From Amorphophallus konjac (Eukaryota > Streptophyta > Magnoliopsida > Alismatales > Araceae), in contig CM040117.1 in the NCBI GenBank assembly GCA_022559845.1, positions 76,731,731-76,795,730 on the forward strand: a stretch of 64,000 nt of DNA, written 5' to 3'. The translations under genes were made by a program, and so were the position numbers. A model generated the notes under the pieces. The model did not search any database. It saw only the letters and a program-made list of their open reading frames with translations, and was not told the DNA's origin. Below, piece by piece: positions 52,985 through 62,690 of this stretch (position 1 is its first letter; each line of letters starts with the position of its first letter).

Positions 52985-54004
52985 TCACCAATCGGGCTGC
53001 TGAACCCCTTCGAGGACTGCTACTTCTATCTCTTGTTCGTCGGCCAGGACCTCTGTTACGCTGGGGACCTGTCGGCGGTTGATCACTGTTATATTCAGGC
53101 TTGGGTCTGGCGGGACCGCCAATGAACTGGCCAGCTTAGCGAGGGCGTCTGCCTGAGCATTCTGGCCTCGATTGATGTGCTTGATGCTGATGAAGTAAAA
53201 TCTTGACATCAGGCGAGTTGCCAACTGGTGATAGGGGAGGATCTCTTGCTTTCGCACATCGAACTCTCCTTCCAGCTATTTTATAACTAGCATGGAGTCC
53301 CCGAATACTTCCAGCATCTGAATTCCCATGGATAGAGCAATCTGCAACCCGATTATCAGGGCTTCATATTCCGCTTCATTGTTTGTGCATTGCTTGTTTA
53401 TGGAATAGGATGTATGCACCACTTCTCCTTCTGGGGATTTCAGGACTATTCTTGCTCCTGCCCTGACTCTGGCTGATCCAGTGGCAGAGGTGTCAATTCT
53501 GGAAGCGCCATCAAAGTATAGCTGCCATGGAGAGGGCTGTACTTGCACGGCTTCTAGGGTTTCATCTTCAAGAAGCTCCGGCTCCAACGGGCAATCCCCG
53601 GGCACTGGGTGCTCAGCGAAGAAGTTTGCAATCGCTTGGCCCTTGACGGCCTTGCGCGGCACGTAGGAGATATCAAACTCCATAAGGATTACCGCCCATT
53701 TGCCCAGGCGGCCTTTGAGTGCCAGTTGAGACATGATGTACTGCAGGGGATCCTCTTTGGACACCAAGCTGATTTCATGCGACAACATATAGGGTCGGAG
53801 CTTCTTAACTGCGAAGACCAGCGCCAGACAAATCTTCTCAATATAAGTATATTTTTCTTCAGTTCTGACCAGTCTCCGACTGAGGTAATAGAGGGCTTGC
53901 TCTTTCCCTTCTTCATTATTCTGGGCCAGCATTGCCCCCAGAGAATTATGTGTAGCTGTTATATACAGTATCAATGGTCGTCCTTTCACCGGTGCACCCA
54001 GCAT
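52985..54004 (-). pseudogene. E6 dual RNase H region
   Basis: First comes a classical RT-linked RNase H that has lost its catalytic motif (LYITATHNSLGAMLAQ instead of a Asp-initiated TDAS motif). After a tether comes a second, archaeal-type RNase H with LYFDGASRIDTSATGS, TNNEAEYEALIIGLQ, VFGDSMLVIK and QADALAKLASSL, so Asp, Glu, Asp and Asp are all present. An in-frame TAG at 53276-53278 (VIK*LEGEF, probably CAG to TAG) splits the second domain, and TGA 52985-52987 follows it. A second RNase H replacing a decayed first one is a recognised trait of the Tat lineage. Confidence 0.85.
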
Positions 54005-54076
54005 TGGAGGAGTTTTCAGGTAATCTTTTAGCTTGTCAAAGGCTACCTGGAAATCTTCATCCCAATAAAAGGGAAC

Positions 54077-55504
54077 CTATTTCATCATCAACTTGTGAAA
54101 AGGTTGGCATCGCCCTGACAAATTGGAAATGAACCGCCGGATATAAGCTAAGTGGCCCTGTAGTGATCTCAGCTCGGAGATGTTCCTTGGCGGAGGTAAC
54201 TCTTGAATTGCTTTGATCTTTGCGGGGTCTATCTCGATTCCCCGATATCGGATGATGAAACCCAGGAATTTTTCGCTTGACACTCCGAACGCACATTTCA
54301 TGGGGTTTATCTTTAGCTCATGCTGCCTCAGCCTCTGAAAGACAATCCGGAGGTCTTGCAGATGATCTTCTTTTCTTTTGGTCTTGACCACCAGGTCATC
54401 TATGTAGCATTCGACCTTGTGGTCGAGTAACTCGTCAAAGATTTTGGTCATTACACGCTGATAGGTTGCGCCAGCATTTTTCAGTCCGGACGGCATTCTC
54501 TTGTAATGATAAATGCCTTTAGGAGTTCGGAAAGCAGTATGGACTCGGTCAGGCTCCGCGATCCAAATCTGATTGTAACCGGAAGACCCATCCATGAATG
54601 ACAGGGCTTCATGGCCGGTTGTAGCATCAATCATGACCTCAGTTATTGGCACCGGGAAGTCATCTTTGGGACAGGCTTTATTTAGATCTCGGAAGTCGAC
54701 ACATATCCGGATCTGTCCATTCTTCTTCTTCACGGGGACGATATTTGCCAGCCATGTAGTGTACTGGTTTTCTTCAACAAATCCCACATCAATGAGCTTG
54801 TCGACTTCAACACAAATTTGGGTGATGAGCTCTGGCCTCATGCGCCGCGGTGGTTGCTTCACCGGTTCGGCCTCAGGGCTGATTGTTAGCTCATGTTGTG
54901 AGACAGCGGGGCTTAGGCCTGGCATCTCTTTGTAAGTCCAGGCGAAGCAATCCCGGTATTCTAGCTGCAGCTGGATGTATAGCTCCCGTTCTTCTGGGGA
55001 TAGTTGGGCGCTGAGGAAGGTGGGCCTAGGGTCCTCCTCATTTCCCAAGTTGACTTCTATTAGTTCATCGACTGTGGCCTGGCCTCCGTCTTCTATCTCC
55101 GGAGGTGCCGGTTGGAGGTCAACGAAGTCTAGAATACCATCTTGAGGGTCGAGTACTTCGACTTCCTCGTCAAACACTACCAGAGCTTCTTGAGGTTTCT
55201 TTGTTTCTTGTGCTAGCGGCTGGGTGGATTGTTCTATTAATAAATCCATTACCGTTGCAGCTCCCAAGGGCGAGAGAGAAGCCTTAGTATTTGCAGATGA
55301 GATTGCAACCACGACGGGTTGGTAACTGTTTTCTGCCAGGCTCGGACAGCATGCTGATTTTACAGCATAAGTTGAGGAAGTCCCGCCTTCTGGGACAGTT
55401 GTATCTTCCGCAGAAGTGGCTTTTTCTTTCCTGGTAGCTGGCTCCCCTTGATTGGAGTTGACCAAGGCTTCCCTGATTGGCAGAAAGGGTGTTGAAGTTG
55501 TCAT
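54077..55504 (-). pseudogene. E6 reverse transcriptase
   Basis: 475 codons with an N-terminal linker, then RT: CVDFRDLNKACPKDDFPVP, FMDGSSGYNQI (the usual second-Asp motif), MPSGLKNAGATYQR and catalytic YIDDLVVK. The FRDLNKACPKD wording is typical of Tat/Athila-group RT. Ends at TAG 54077-54079, followed in frame by VPFYWDEDFQVAFDKLKDYL and the RNase H region. The Met at 55504 (MTTSTPFL) is internal: the open frame extends upstream to about 55615, where a frameshift joins it to the preceding segment. Confidence 0.9.
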
Positions 55505-55601
55505 TAGTATGACCCCTGTGGAGGGAGAGACTCCTACTTCTTGACTGTCTTCGGCTTCGCTGCTGCTAGCCGTATCAAATTCGGCTTGAAGGGCCGCTTC
55601 T

Positions 55602-56168
55602 TCAGGATGAACCTGCTCCCAGCATCGGCAAAGGGGCCGAGGTTTCTACTTCTTGATTTTCAGATCGAGCCAGTTCAAGATATTCGGCTTCCACCGGATA
55701 CTCATCAAAGGTTGCCCCCAGAGGGCTATCTTCAGTAGGATAGAAGGCGGAGATAGTATCCACCTCGTACCGCCCACTGTAATAATATTCCTCCAGGGTG
55801 AAGCCCAACCCTGGATGTTGAGAGACACGTCTCATCTCCTTACCCAGATTTGCAGGATACCACATCTTCTGGAAAGCTTCTTTGCACTTTTGAGACTGAT
55901 CGGGAGGAATGTGTTGCTTCTGAAACATCTTGGCCATCCGATCAGTTGTAAATGCCAGGCCTTGGACAGGAACCCGCGGGTTGCTTAGATCTTCAGGGAG
56001 GCTACAGTCTGTGTCTTCCCGAGTGGGATGCTCCTCAGCTGTATAGAACAAGATGCTAGACCCATCTTCCTGTGTCACCTCCCAAGCTTTGAAAGGTTCG
56101 ACAGTGGGGTCGTTGAGGCCGAGGACTGGCTTGGTGAGGCCGGCCGGGACTCCGATGCGGTTGTGCTG
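55602..56168 (-). pseudogene. E6 linker between protease and RT
   Basis: Same frame as the protease ORF, separated from it only by a TGA at 56169-56171. It contains RIGVPAGLTKPVLGLNDP, then WEVTQEDGSSILFYT and HPGLGFTLEEYYYSGRYE. No enzyme domain recognised. Such a segment between protease and RT is usual in Tat elements. A frameshift near 55615 links it to the RT ORF. Confidence 0.7.
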
Positions 56169-58085
56169 TCAATTGACCTGCACTTCCTTAGCTTTGGGAT
56201 ATAATGCTAGGGGTGTTACCCTGCCGACGTCTCCAGAAGCTGTGACGTGGGAGACCACCTTCGGCTTGACATATCCGCGTGGCGATGGTGGATACCAACC
56301 ATCACCCGATCTATTCTTCGAGGCCCCTATGCGGGCTTTAGCTTCAGAAACCTTCCGGGGAGGCCCCGTATATAGGTTGGCGTCCGCCAATTGACATTCA
56401 AATACCTCGAATGGGTGGAGATAAGCAAATATCCTCTCCTCCTTCCCTTGGAGGCGGTATTTGATGCATTGGTGTAGCGTGGAGGGCACCACCATATTTT
56501 CATGCAGCCATGGGCGGCCGAGTAGTGCTTTGTAAGAGGTGCGAGAGTCGATGACATGAAACTGCACCGTTGTAGTGAAATCTGCCAGGGTTAGTGTGAA
56601 CTCTGCCACTCCCATTGAAACCTCACATTTTTGGTTGAAGCTAGCGATACGCATATCCCCGACTTTCTCGAGATGCACATTAAAGTGGTGCCTCTCGTAT
56701 ATTCTGTATGGCAGAATGTTGACTGCTGCACCGAGATCAACCAGTATTCTGTTCAGCTCCCTTTTATTCAGGTGCCCTTTCATGTACAGCGGCCTGTTGT
56801 GGCTGGAAGTAGGCAGTAGCATGTCTTCTGGAGAGAAGGTCATACTAGCTTCTGGTATAGCCTCCGCTATGCAGGCTTCGAAGTGAGCAGGCGTCTGCAG
56901 GGTAGTGATGATCGCATGTCGAGTTTCTTCACTCAAAGAGAGAATTTCCCAGATCGTAAATCGAGCGGGGAGCTTTTTGAGCAACTTCATTATTCGGCTC
57001 CCGGCCCAGACATTGGAGAGCTTCATTTCTTCAGCCCATCTGGGCTTCAAGAGCATTTGATTTGCGGGTCCAGACGGACCTGCTTCATCTTCCTCGGACT
57101 CGGCATCCTCTTGGCTGGCACCGGCTGTCGGGTCTTCTTTATTAGCTGCTGTAGGGCAAGCTCCATCTGCATTTGCATCCTCAGTAGATTGCACTGGATG
57201 CGGGTGAATGGCCCCGGGTGTAGGGTTAGCCTCTTGACAGGGCTGCTTCCCCTTTGACATCTTCAAAAATTCAAGGAATGAAGGGACTGCCTTGCCCCCA
57301 CTTTTGTCGTATAGGCCTGACGGAGGAGGGATTTGAACTCCCTTAACCTCTGGCGGAGGTGTCTTGTAGGGTTGCTCCCCTCTGAACATGATGTTGTGGT
57401 TGGGTGGTGGCTGGCGCCCCCATTTTCGGCCCGACTGAGTGGCATGCGCAGCAGTTGCGGCCTCGGCTTTGCCTCCCCCAGCATGGGGTGTGAAGCAAAT
57501 TTCTTCTTCTTCCTCTTCTCCGGGTAGGTTGAAGAGTGCTGACAGGGTATTGCAATAGACAACCTGTGCTTTATTGGCCCCAGCGGCCTTTCTTTTCTTT
57601 TTCCTTTGCTTTCTCTTCTTTTTGGTTTCTGCGGGTGCCTGTCCCCAGAACAGACTGCCCTCTTCAGGGGGTGCTGCTTCGGCTTCCTCCACCTGTTTGA
57701 GTGAGAGTTGTTCCAACTCTTGCCATGGGATGTGGTCCCGTACCAGCAGAGGTTTCAATTCGGGCTGCACATATTCATCTAGCCCTTCAATCAGGTGCTG
57801 TAGTCGAAGGACTCCAGGATTGGTTTCCTTGATTACCGGCAGCAGAGTTTGTCTCCTCCTATTAGGTGTATGTATTCTGATGGCTGTAGGTGGAGTAGGC
57901 CGGGGTGTAATGTCACGGATATGTGCCCCCTCTTTCGGGCGGGGTGCCCTCTTCTTCTTGTGCTTCACAGGGATCTGCTGCCACCCCTGTTGTTCTTTCA
58001 CGGGCTCCAGGAAATGGATTTCGTAGGTGCTCCGTGTGCTTGCTTCAGAGATCTCCTCAAGTAATGCCTGGTAGAGGGAGATCAT
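56169..58085 (-). pseudogene. E6 protease-containing segment
   Basis: 638 codons from the Met at 58085, with no stop until 56169. Lys/Arg-rich and Pro-rich first part with KKKRKQRKKKRKAAG near residue 160. Protease near residues 445-480 with ILVDLGAAVNILPYRIYE, in which Asp-Leu-Gly-Ala replaces the usual Asp-Gly/Thr-Gly-Ser/Ala, and a second motif LLGRPWLHENMVVPSTLHQ near 525. The upstream frame continues through a TAG at 58143-58145, so this Met is internal. Activity is doubtful. Confidence 0.8.
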
Positions 58086-58142
58086 GTTGACTGCTGCTCT
58101 CCTGAGAGGGGCCTCATGTGGCTGAGGAGGGTCTACTTTGTA

Positions 58143-58400
58143 CTATCCCAGCTCTATTTCATTCTTCTTTACCATTCCTTCGATGACGTCTTTGAAAACA
58201 TAACAATCTTCGATTGGATGTCCCAACATCTGGTGGTAAGGGCAGAATCTTGGACTGTCTTTTCTTTTCAGGTCCTCCGGCCTCCTTGGCTCAGGCAGAG
58301 TGACCATGCTGTATTCTGTTACCCAATCGAACAGGACTCGGGTCTTATCTTTTGGAAAGGAATAGGCTTTCTTCATTTTGTCCCTCAGCGAAGGACCTTC
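58143..58400 (-). pseudogene. E6 Gag C-terminal zinc-finger segment
   Basis: Open segment with FCPYHQMLGHPIEDCYVFKD, the modified zinc knuckle (C-x2-H-x4-H-x4-C) seen in Tat Gag. It is in frame with the protease ORF but separated from it by TAG 58143-58145 (ELG*YKVDPP, probably CAG to TAG), and it is one base out of frame with the main gag ORF upstream. Confidence 0.75.
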
Positions 58401-58408
58401 TTTATCAT

Positions 58409-59755
58409 CTAGAGCTTTCGCAGGTTGCGGGGGAGCCGCCTTCTTGCCTTTCTCCTTCTGATATCAAGCGCATTCGCTTCTTTAGGTGTGGGGCGCCGTT
58501 CCGCAGCCTTGCCTTTCTGGGCTGTGCTGGCAGCTGATGCCGGGACAGGCTTGGCTAGGAAAGCCTCCACTTCGGCCACCACATTATTCAGCCGGTCGAA
58601 CGACCGTATTTCCATTCCAATCATCTTCTCCAGGACCTCCCTCCTGAGCTTTTGTTTGCATATTTGTACCGCGTCCTCCTGATGCGGGGGCCGCTTGCAT
58701 CTCATTCCGAGGTTCCTCCACCTCTTGATGTAATCAAGGGCTGTCTCATCTGCCCTTTGTTTTGTTGAGTAGAGTTCGGCCACTGTGACCTCCCTCTCTA
58801 TGAAATGGAATCTTTCTCTGAAATTTCTCTGCATATCCGACCAATCATTGATTGACCCGGCCGAGAGGCTAGAGTACCATTCAAATGCGAGCCCTGTCAG
58901 TGAGGACCCGAAGAACTTCAGCAAATATGACTCGTCGGTGGCCAGATCACCCATAACGGTCATATAATATGCAATATGCTCTTTAGGGGACCCTTTCCCG
59001 TTGAATTTGTCAAACTTAGGTGGCTTGTTGACCCCCGGGGGAAGTCGTTTAGTCGCATGGTGTTGCGGGTAGGGCACCCGATAGGCATCAAATGCGACGT
59101 AGTCGCCTTCACTTTTCTCTGCGAGCTTCAGCTCGATCATCCTCTCTACCATCATCCGGTTCACGACCGTGGGATCAACCGGTTCTGGATAGAAGTGCGC
59201 CGGCTGCAAGCATGGGGTGACCAGGGTGGTCGCCTGTGGAGGACGCAGCATCGGGGGTGTCGGGTGCACCTGAGGGAGCACCGGAGGTAGCAGCGGCTGA
59301 GGCTGTGGTGGCCGCTGTTGTGCTATCGCCATGCTTGGCTCTGACGGCTGGGACAGTGTATAGAGCGGTGGAGGGTCATCACGACGAGCCGCTCCCCGAG
59401 ATGACTCACCCTGGACTTCGGGTGGTTTAGAAGCTGATGAATGTTTAGTCTTTTCCATCAGCTGCTTCTTCAGAGAGTCTATCTCCCGTTGATATTTTTG
59501 TAGCAGCATCAGAACTGATGGGTCTATAGTGGTGGGGATACCCTCTGTTGTCTCCCCGAACGTACCCTCAGGCAGGATGTCGAGGAGGACGTCGTCTTCT
59601 TCTTCCGCCGTCACCACATTAGTGGTCAAGACGGGGACCTTGTCATCCCAGTGGGGATAGACCTGGGGCTGTTTCCCCTTAACCATCATCAGGAGCTCTC
59701 TTGCTGCTTCTGTTCTGCGGGTAGTTGGCCCCGGTCGTGCGGCCAATTGAGCCAA
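58409..59755 (-). pseudogene. gag: E6 Gag, main part
   Basis: 448 codons. Pro-rich linker with Gln/Pro repeats (about residues 145-185), then retrotrans_gag: PKFDKFNGKGSPKEHIAYY, LLKFFGSSLTGLAFEWYSSL, WSDMQRNFRERFHFIE and ALDYIKRWRNLGMRC. The C-terminus becomes basic out of frame (RRRKARRRLPRNLRKL), which marks a frameshift near 58450-58410. Forms the particle when intact. Confidence 0.85.
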
Positions 59756-60099
59756 TTCTTGGGGTATCGGCTGGATATACCAGCCATGTTGCAGGTGAGA
59801 ACCTGCATCCTTCTCTTTTGTTGATAGACCCTCCTTCTGGGTTGCTGCGAAAAGGTCAGCCTTTCAAACACAGAAACTCTTCTTCTTTCTTCCCGCTCGG
59901 GGAAGGCTTCATCGGCTTCGACCTCGAAGCCATCATTATATCCGTTGTCGTCGACTGACGACACCATCATTCTATCTCCCATATTTTCTTCATTTGCCGC
60001 TGATGGGTAGTAATCTTCCTCAGTGGCGACTGTCTGCATCAGTCGCTTGTAGATGTGGAAAATATGTAGCGTGGTGTCACAAGTCACATAGGCAAGCAT
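59756..60099 (-). pseudogene. gag: E6 Gag N-terminal region, frameshifted
   Basis: Reads EEDYYPSAANEENMGDRMM, an acidic segment and SVFERLTFSQQPRRRVYQQ, like the start of Tat Gag. Coding passes to the main gag frame between about 59755 and 59850, where the alternative reading QPIPQELAQLAARPGPTTR joins well. Met at 60099 may be the start, but an ATG nearer EEDYY is equally possible. Confidence 0.55.
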
Positions 60100-60391
60100 A
60101 TGCGTATAAGTGATAACATAATGTGCATATCAAGTGAACATCATGAACATGTGACTATGTAAACATGGTAGCATGATCATACAGCAAGACAAAAGTGATA
60201 AAAGATGTAAAAGAATACCGTGATCGCCACCAAGGAATGACAACGCCAAAAGAATATAAAATACTAAGTGCGTTGTGTACCTTGGAAAAAGAGGATGATC
60301 GCGCTCAATATCAAGATGCGGGGACTATGTGGATTACCTCTCCTTGCCTTCCAGCCGGCTAGAAGGTAAGGGCCTCACTTTCCATGCTTTC
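60100..60391 (-). other. E6 leader between intron-like segment and gag
   Basis: No gene. TTTTGGCGTTGTCATTCC (minus, ~60228-60257) is a candidate start of the internal region or primer site, but I could not match a tRNA with confidence, so the inner edge of the 5' LTR is unresolved. Confidence 0.4.
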
Positions 60392-60496
60392 CTGCGAAAC
60401 AAACACAAAACAAGAGGCAAAACCCATTAGAAAATGCTAAGTGTAGAAATCTACCCAAGTGCATAAAGTAGCATTAAAGATTGAGGGCAAACTTAC
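60392..60496 (-). other. Putative 105-nt leader intron of E6
   Basis: On the minus strand CCCTCG|GTAAGTTTG ... GTGTTTGTTTCGCAG|GAAAGC. Perfect donor GTAAGT, T-rich tract and CAG acceptor, lying between LTR promoter and gag start. Confidence 0.5.
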
Positions 60497-61543
60497 CGAG
60501 GGAGGGTTTTTAACCCCTATGGAAGGGTGAAAATAATAGGTGTGTATATTGTGATGAGATTAACATGAAGAAATCGATTTAATATGCCATGATGAACATA
60601 GATAAACAAGATGCAAAAGTGCATGCCACAAGAAAAATTGTGCAAACAGTGTAAAGTGGGTGCAAAGACTGATACAAACAGTAGGGCAAACAATGTCCAA
60701 ATGAAAAGAAATTTGATATGACAGAATACTTGAGTGTTGTAAAGAAGTAGGAACAAGCATCACTCAAAAAGGAGGTCGGGACAGAAAGTTATGACACCGG
60801 AGATTTGGGAAAAAATATGGACTGTGCAGAAAATTCAGAACAGTGCACAAAATGGGCTCAAAGAATGATGAATATCTCACAAGATAGAACACCAAAAGAG
60901 GAAAGAGTGGATGCTATGGAAAGGTGGGAGTGTTGTGGTGAAACTAGGGTAGAAAGGAGAGTTTAAAACGGGGAAGAGACCAGTGAAAAATGGGGTGGAA
61001 AACTCAAGAAAACAGAACGGTGCAGAACATGGGAGGAAAATGACTAAGTATAAAAACGGAATGATCAAGCAAAACTCATGGATAAAATATGCATGAAGAT
61101 GACAAGGTAATGAGCCCAAAACCAAGGAACACAAAGATTATACTTCCCTCTAGAGCCTGGAGTTGAAAGGGAGGATAAAGAGTGCCCCACGGCCTCGCAC
61201 CGGCGACGCAAACATGCCCCCGTCGCAAGAAATCTCTTCAAGATGGAGTTGAGGGAGGACGAAAAGGATGAAGCATGACTCCGCACCGGCTTGATGAACA
61301 GGCCCCCGTCGCGAAGTTGTAGCAGAAAATCAACAAACTGTGATGATTTGCCAAAAGTAGGGGCAAAGTTAGCAGGGCAAACGATGATGAAATCAAGCAA
61401 ATAAGGAACCAAAACGAAGCTTATACTTCCCTCTTCAGGCTAGGGTCGAAGGAGGATGAAGAAAATTCGGCATGGCTTCGCCGTCGCCTTGAAAACACGC
61501 CCCCCCCCCCCCCCCCCCCCGTCGCACAGGAAATCTGGGCAGG

Positions 61544-61551
61544 TTTATATA
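61544..61551 (-). promoter_or_regulatory. TATA box of the E6 5' LTR
   Basis: Minus-strand TATATAAA. A start site ~30 nt downstream would fall at or next to the homopolymer (G21 in element sense). Confidence 0.6.
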
Positions 61552-61944
61552 GAAAAAGTTGTGAAACCCCCAACTTTCTCCCACGATTCCAGAAGATAGA
61601 GTCCACCAAATCTCGAGATCTCTGAATCATTCTCGAGATAATAGTCAAGATAAGGCGTAGGAATAAGCATGACTCTTTTTGGTTGAAGATTGTGGAAGTT
61701 ATGGCTCTTGGAAGAAGCCTCTGGAACCTAATCTGCAGGGTTTTTTGGTTGCACGAAAAGCAGAAAAACCTGATATTGCGGCCACGATTCTAGGAGATAT
61801 AGCCTATCAAATTTTGATTTCTATGAACCAAATTAAAGATAATACAAAGGGATAGAAGTAGGAAAAAACGGGGATCAATTTGGATAAGTATTCTAGAAGT
61901 TATGGCCGCCACAAGATAGCCACATCGCGCAGGTTCGTGGAGAT

Positions 61945-62060
61945 AGAGTCCAGAGCAGGCTGGACTCTTATTGGATAAACGGTCGGATGACTGACCGTTA
62001 AGGGTTAAATGGTCATCAACCGACCGTTTGCAACAATGAACGGCCATTAACACGACCGTT
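61945..62060 (-). repeat. Four consecutive hairpins in E6 U3
   Basis: AGAGTCCA/TGGACTCT (61945-61968), AACGGTC/GACCGTT (61978-61999), AATGGTC/GACCGTT with one G-T pair (62008-62028) and AACGG/CCGTT (62039-62060). Loops are 7-12 bases and units are separated by 9-10 bases. Confidence 0.65.
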
Positions 62061-62676
62061 TAAGGTAGACTTTGCACGACTTTGGAAATTAGATTATATC
62101 TCCCAAACGGTGCAGAATTAGCAAAAGTGGTAGAAGACAAAATTATAGATAACTCAAAAATGAACAACTTTTATGAAGAAAGTAAGATGAGAAAATGATT
62201 GGAAGAGAGAGAAAGTGAGGATAGAACAGAGAGAGAAAATATCGGGACATAGGTGAACAGTGCAGTCTGCCGAAAAAATGTAAATAACTTGAAATTGGTG
62301 TAGAACTGGCCAATGACGTAGAAAAAGGAATTGTAGGGATTTAAAAGATGAACAACTTTGGTGAAGGACATATTTTGAAAAGAGGAAAGGAAGGGGGTGA
62401 AAAAGGACAATTTTCAAGACTACGCAACGAAAGGGGGCTGAATGCTTGAGGGAAGCCGGCCTAAATGGGCCGTAATGTGACTTTGAAGGCCGGAAGGTGA
62501 CAAGATAGGCTCCAGGGCTCTATGAAATAATGATCTCCAAGGTTCAAAAGGAATGGAATAATGAAATGGGCTCGAAATCCATCCAAGAAAGGCTCCAAAA
62601 TAATTGGTAATTCGGGGCATCAAAATGATGAATAAAAGAAATGACTCAACTTGCAGGCTAAAAATGGGTGTCAACA

Positions 62677-62690
62677 GATGCCCCTCCTTG
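62677..62690 (-). other. Polypurine tract directly outside the E6 5' LTR
   Basis: Minus-strand CAAGGAGGGGCATC abuts the LTR start TGTTGACACC. A PPT belongs before a 3' LTR, so the LTR at 60260-62676 also appears to be the 3' LTR of an element further right. Confidence 0.55.

Larger units (their letters stand above)
23879..62676 (-). mobile_element. E6: Tat-lineage Gypsy element, interrupted by E7
   Basis: The minus-strand order from the right is 5' LTR (starting at 62676), leader with intron-like segment, gag, protease, RT, classical RNase H, second (archaeal-type) RNase H, integrase, minisatellite, repeated 3' UTR blocks, second minisatellite and an antisense ORF on the plus strand. Two RNase H domains, long repeat-rich 3' UTR and an antisense gene are hallmarks of Tat elements such as Grande, Retand and Ogre. 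E7 (26736-49020) sits in the second minisatellite. The 3' LTR is not seen and probably lies in or beyond the gap. Coding is broken by at least three frameshifts and six stops. Confidence 0.85.
60260..62676 (-). repeat. E6 5' LTR (inner boundary approximate)
   Basis: Starts on the minus strand at 62676 with TGTTGACACCCATTTTTAGC, a familiar start for Tat-type LTRs. TATA box TATATAAA at 61551-61544. U3 contains four consecutive hairpins (61945-62060). A motif GCCCCCGTCGC recurs near 61215, 61305 and 61500-61525 with related flanks. A C21 run occupies 61500-61520. The end toward gag is not defined because no second LTR copy is in the window. Confidence 0.6.

Noticed and set aside
56327..58064. 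Plus-strand ORFs opposite E6 gag-pol
   Set aside because: Shadows of the minus-strand coding sequence with no recognisable motifs.
60228..60257. Primer binding site for E6
   Set aside because: TTTTGGCGTTGTCATTCC is suggestive, but without a second LTR or a tRNA match the site and LTR edge cannot be fixed, so it is mentioned only as a candidate.
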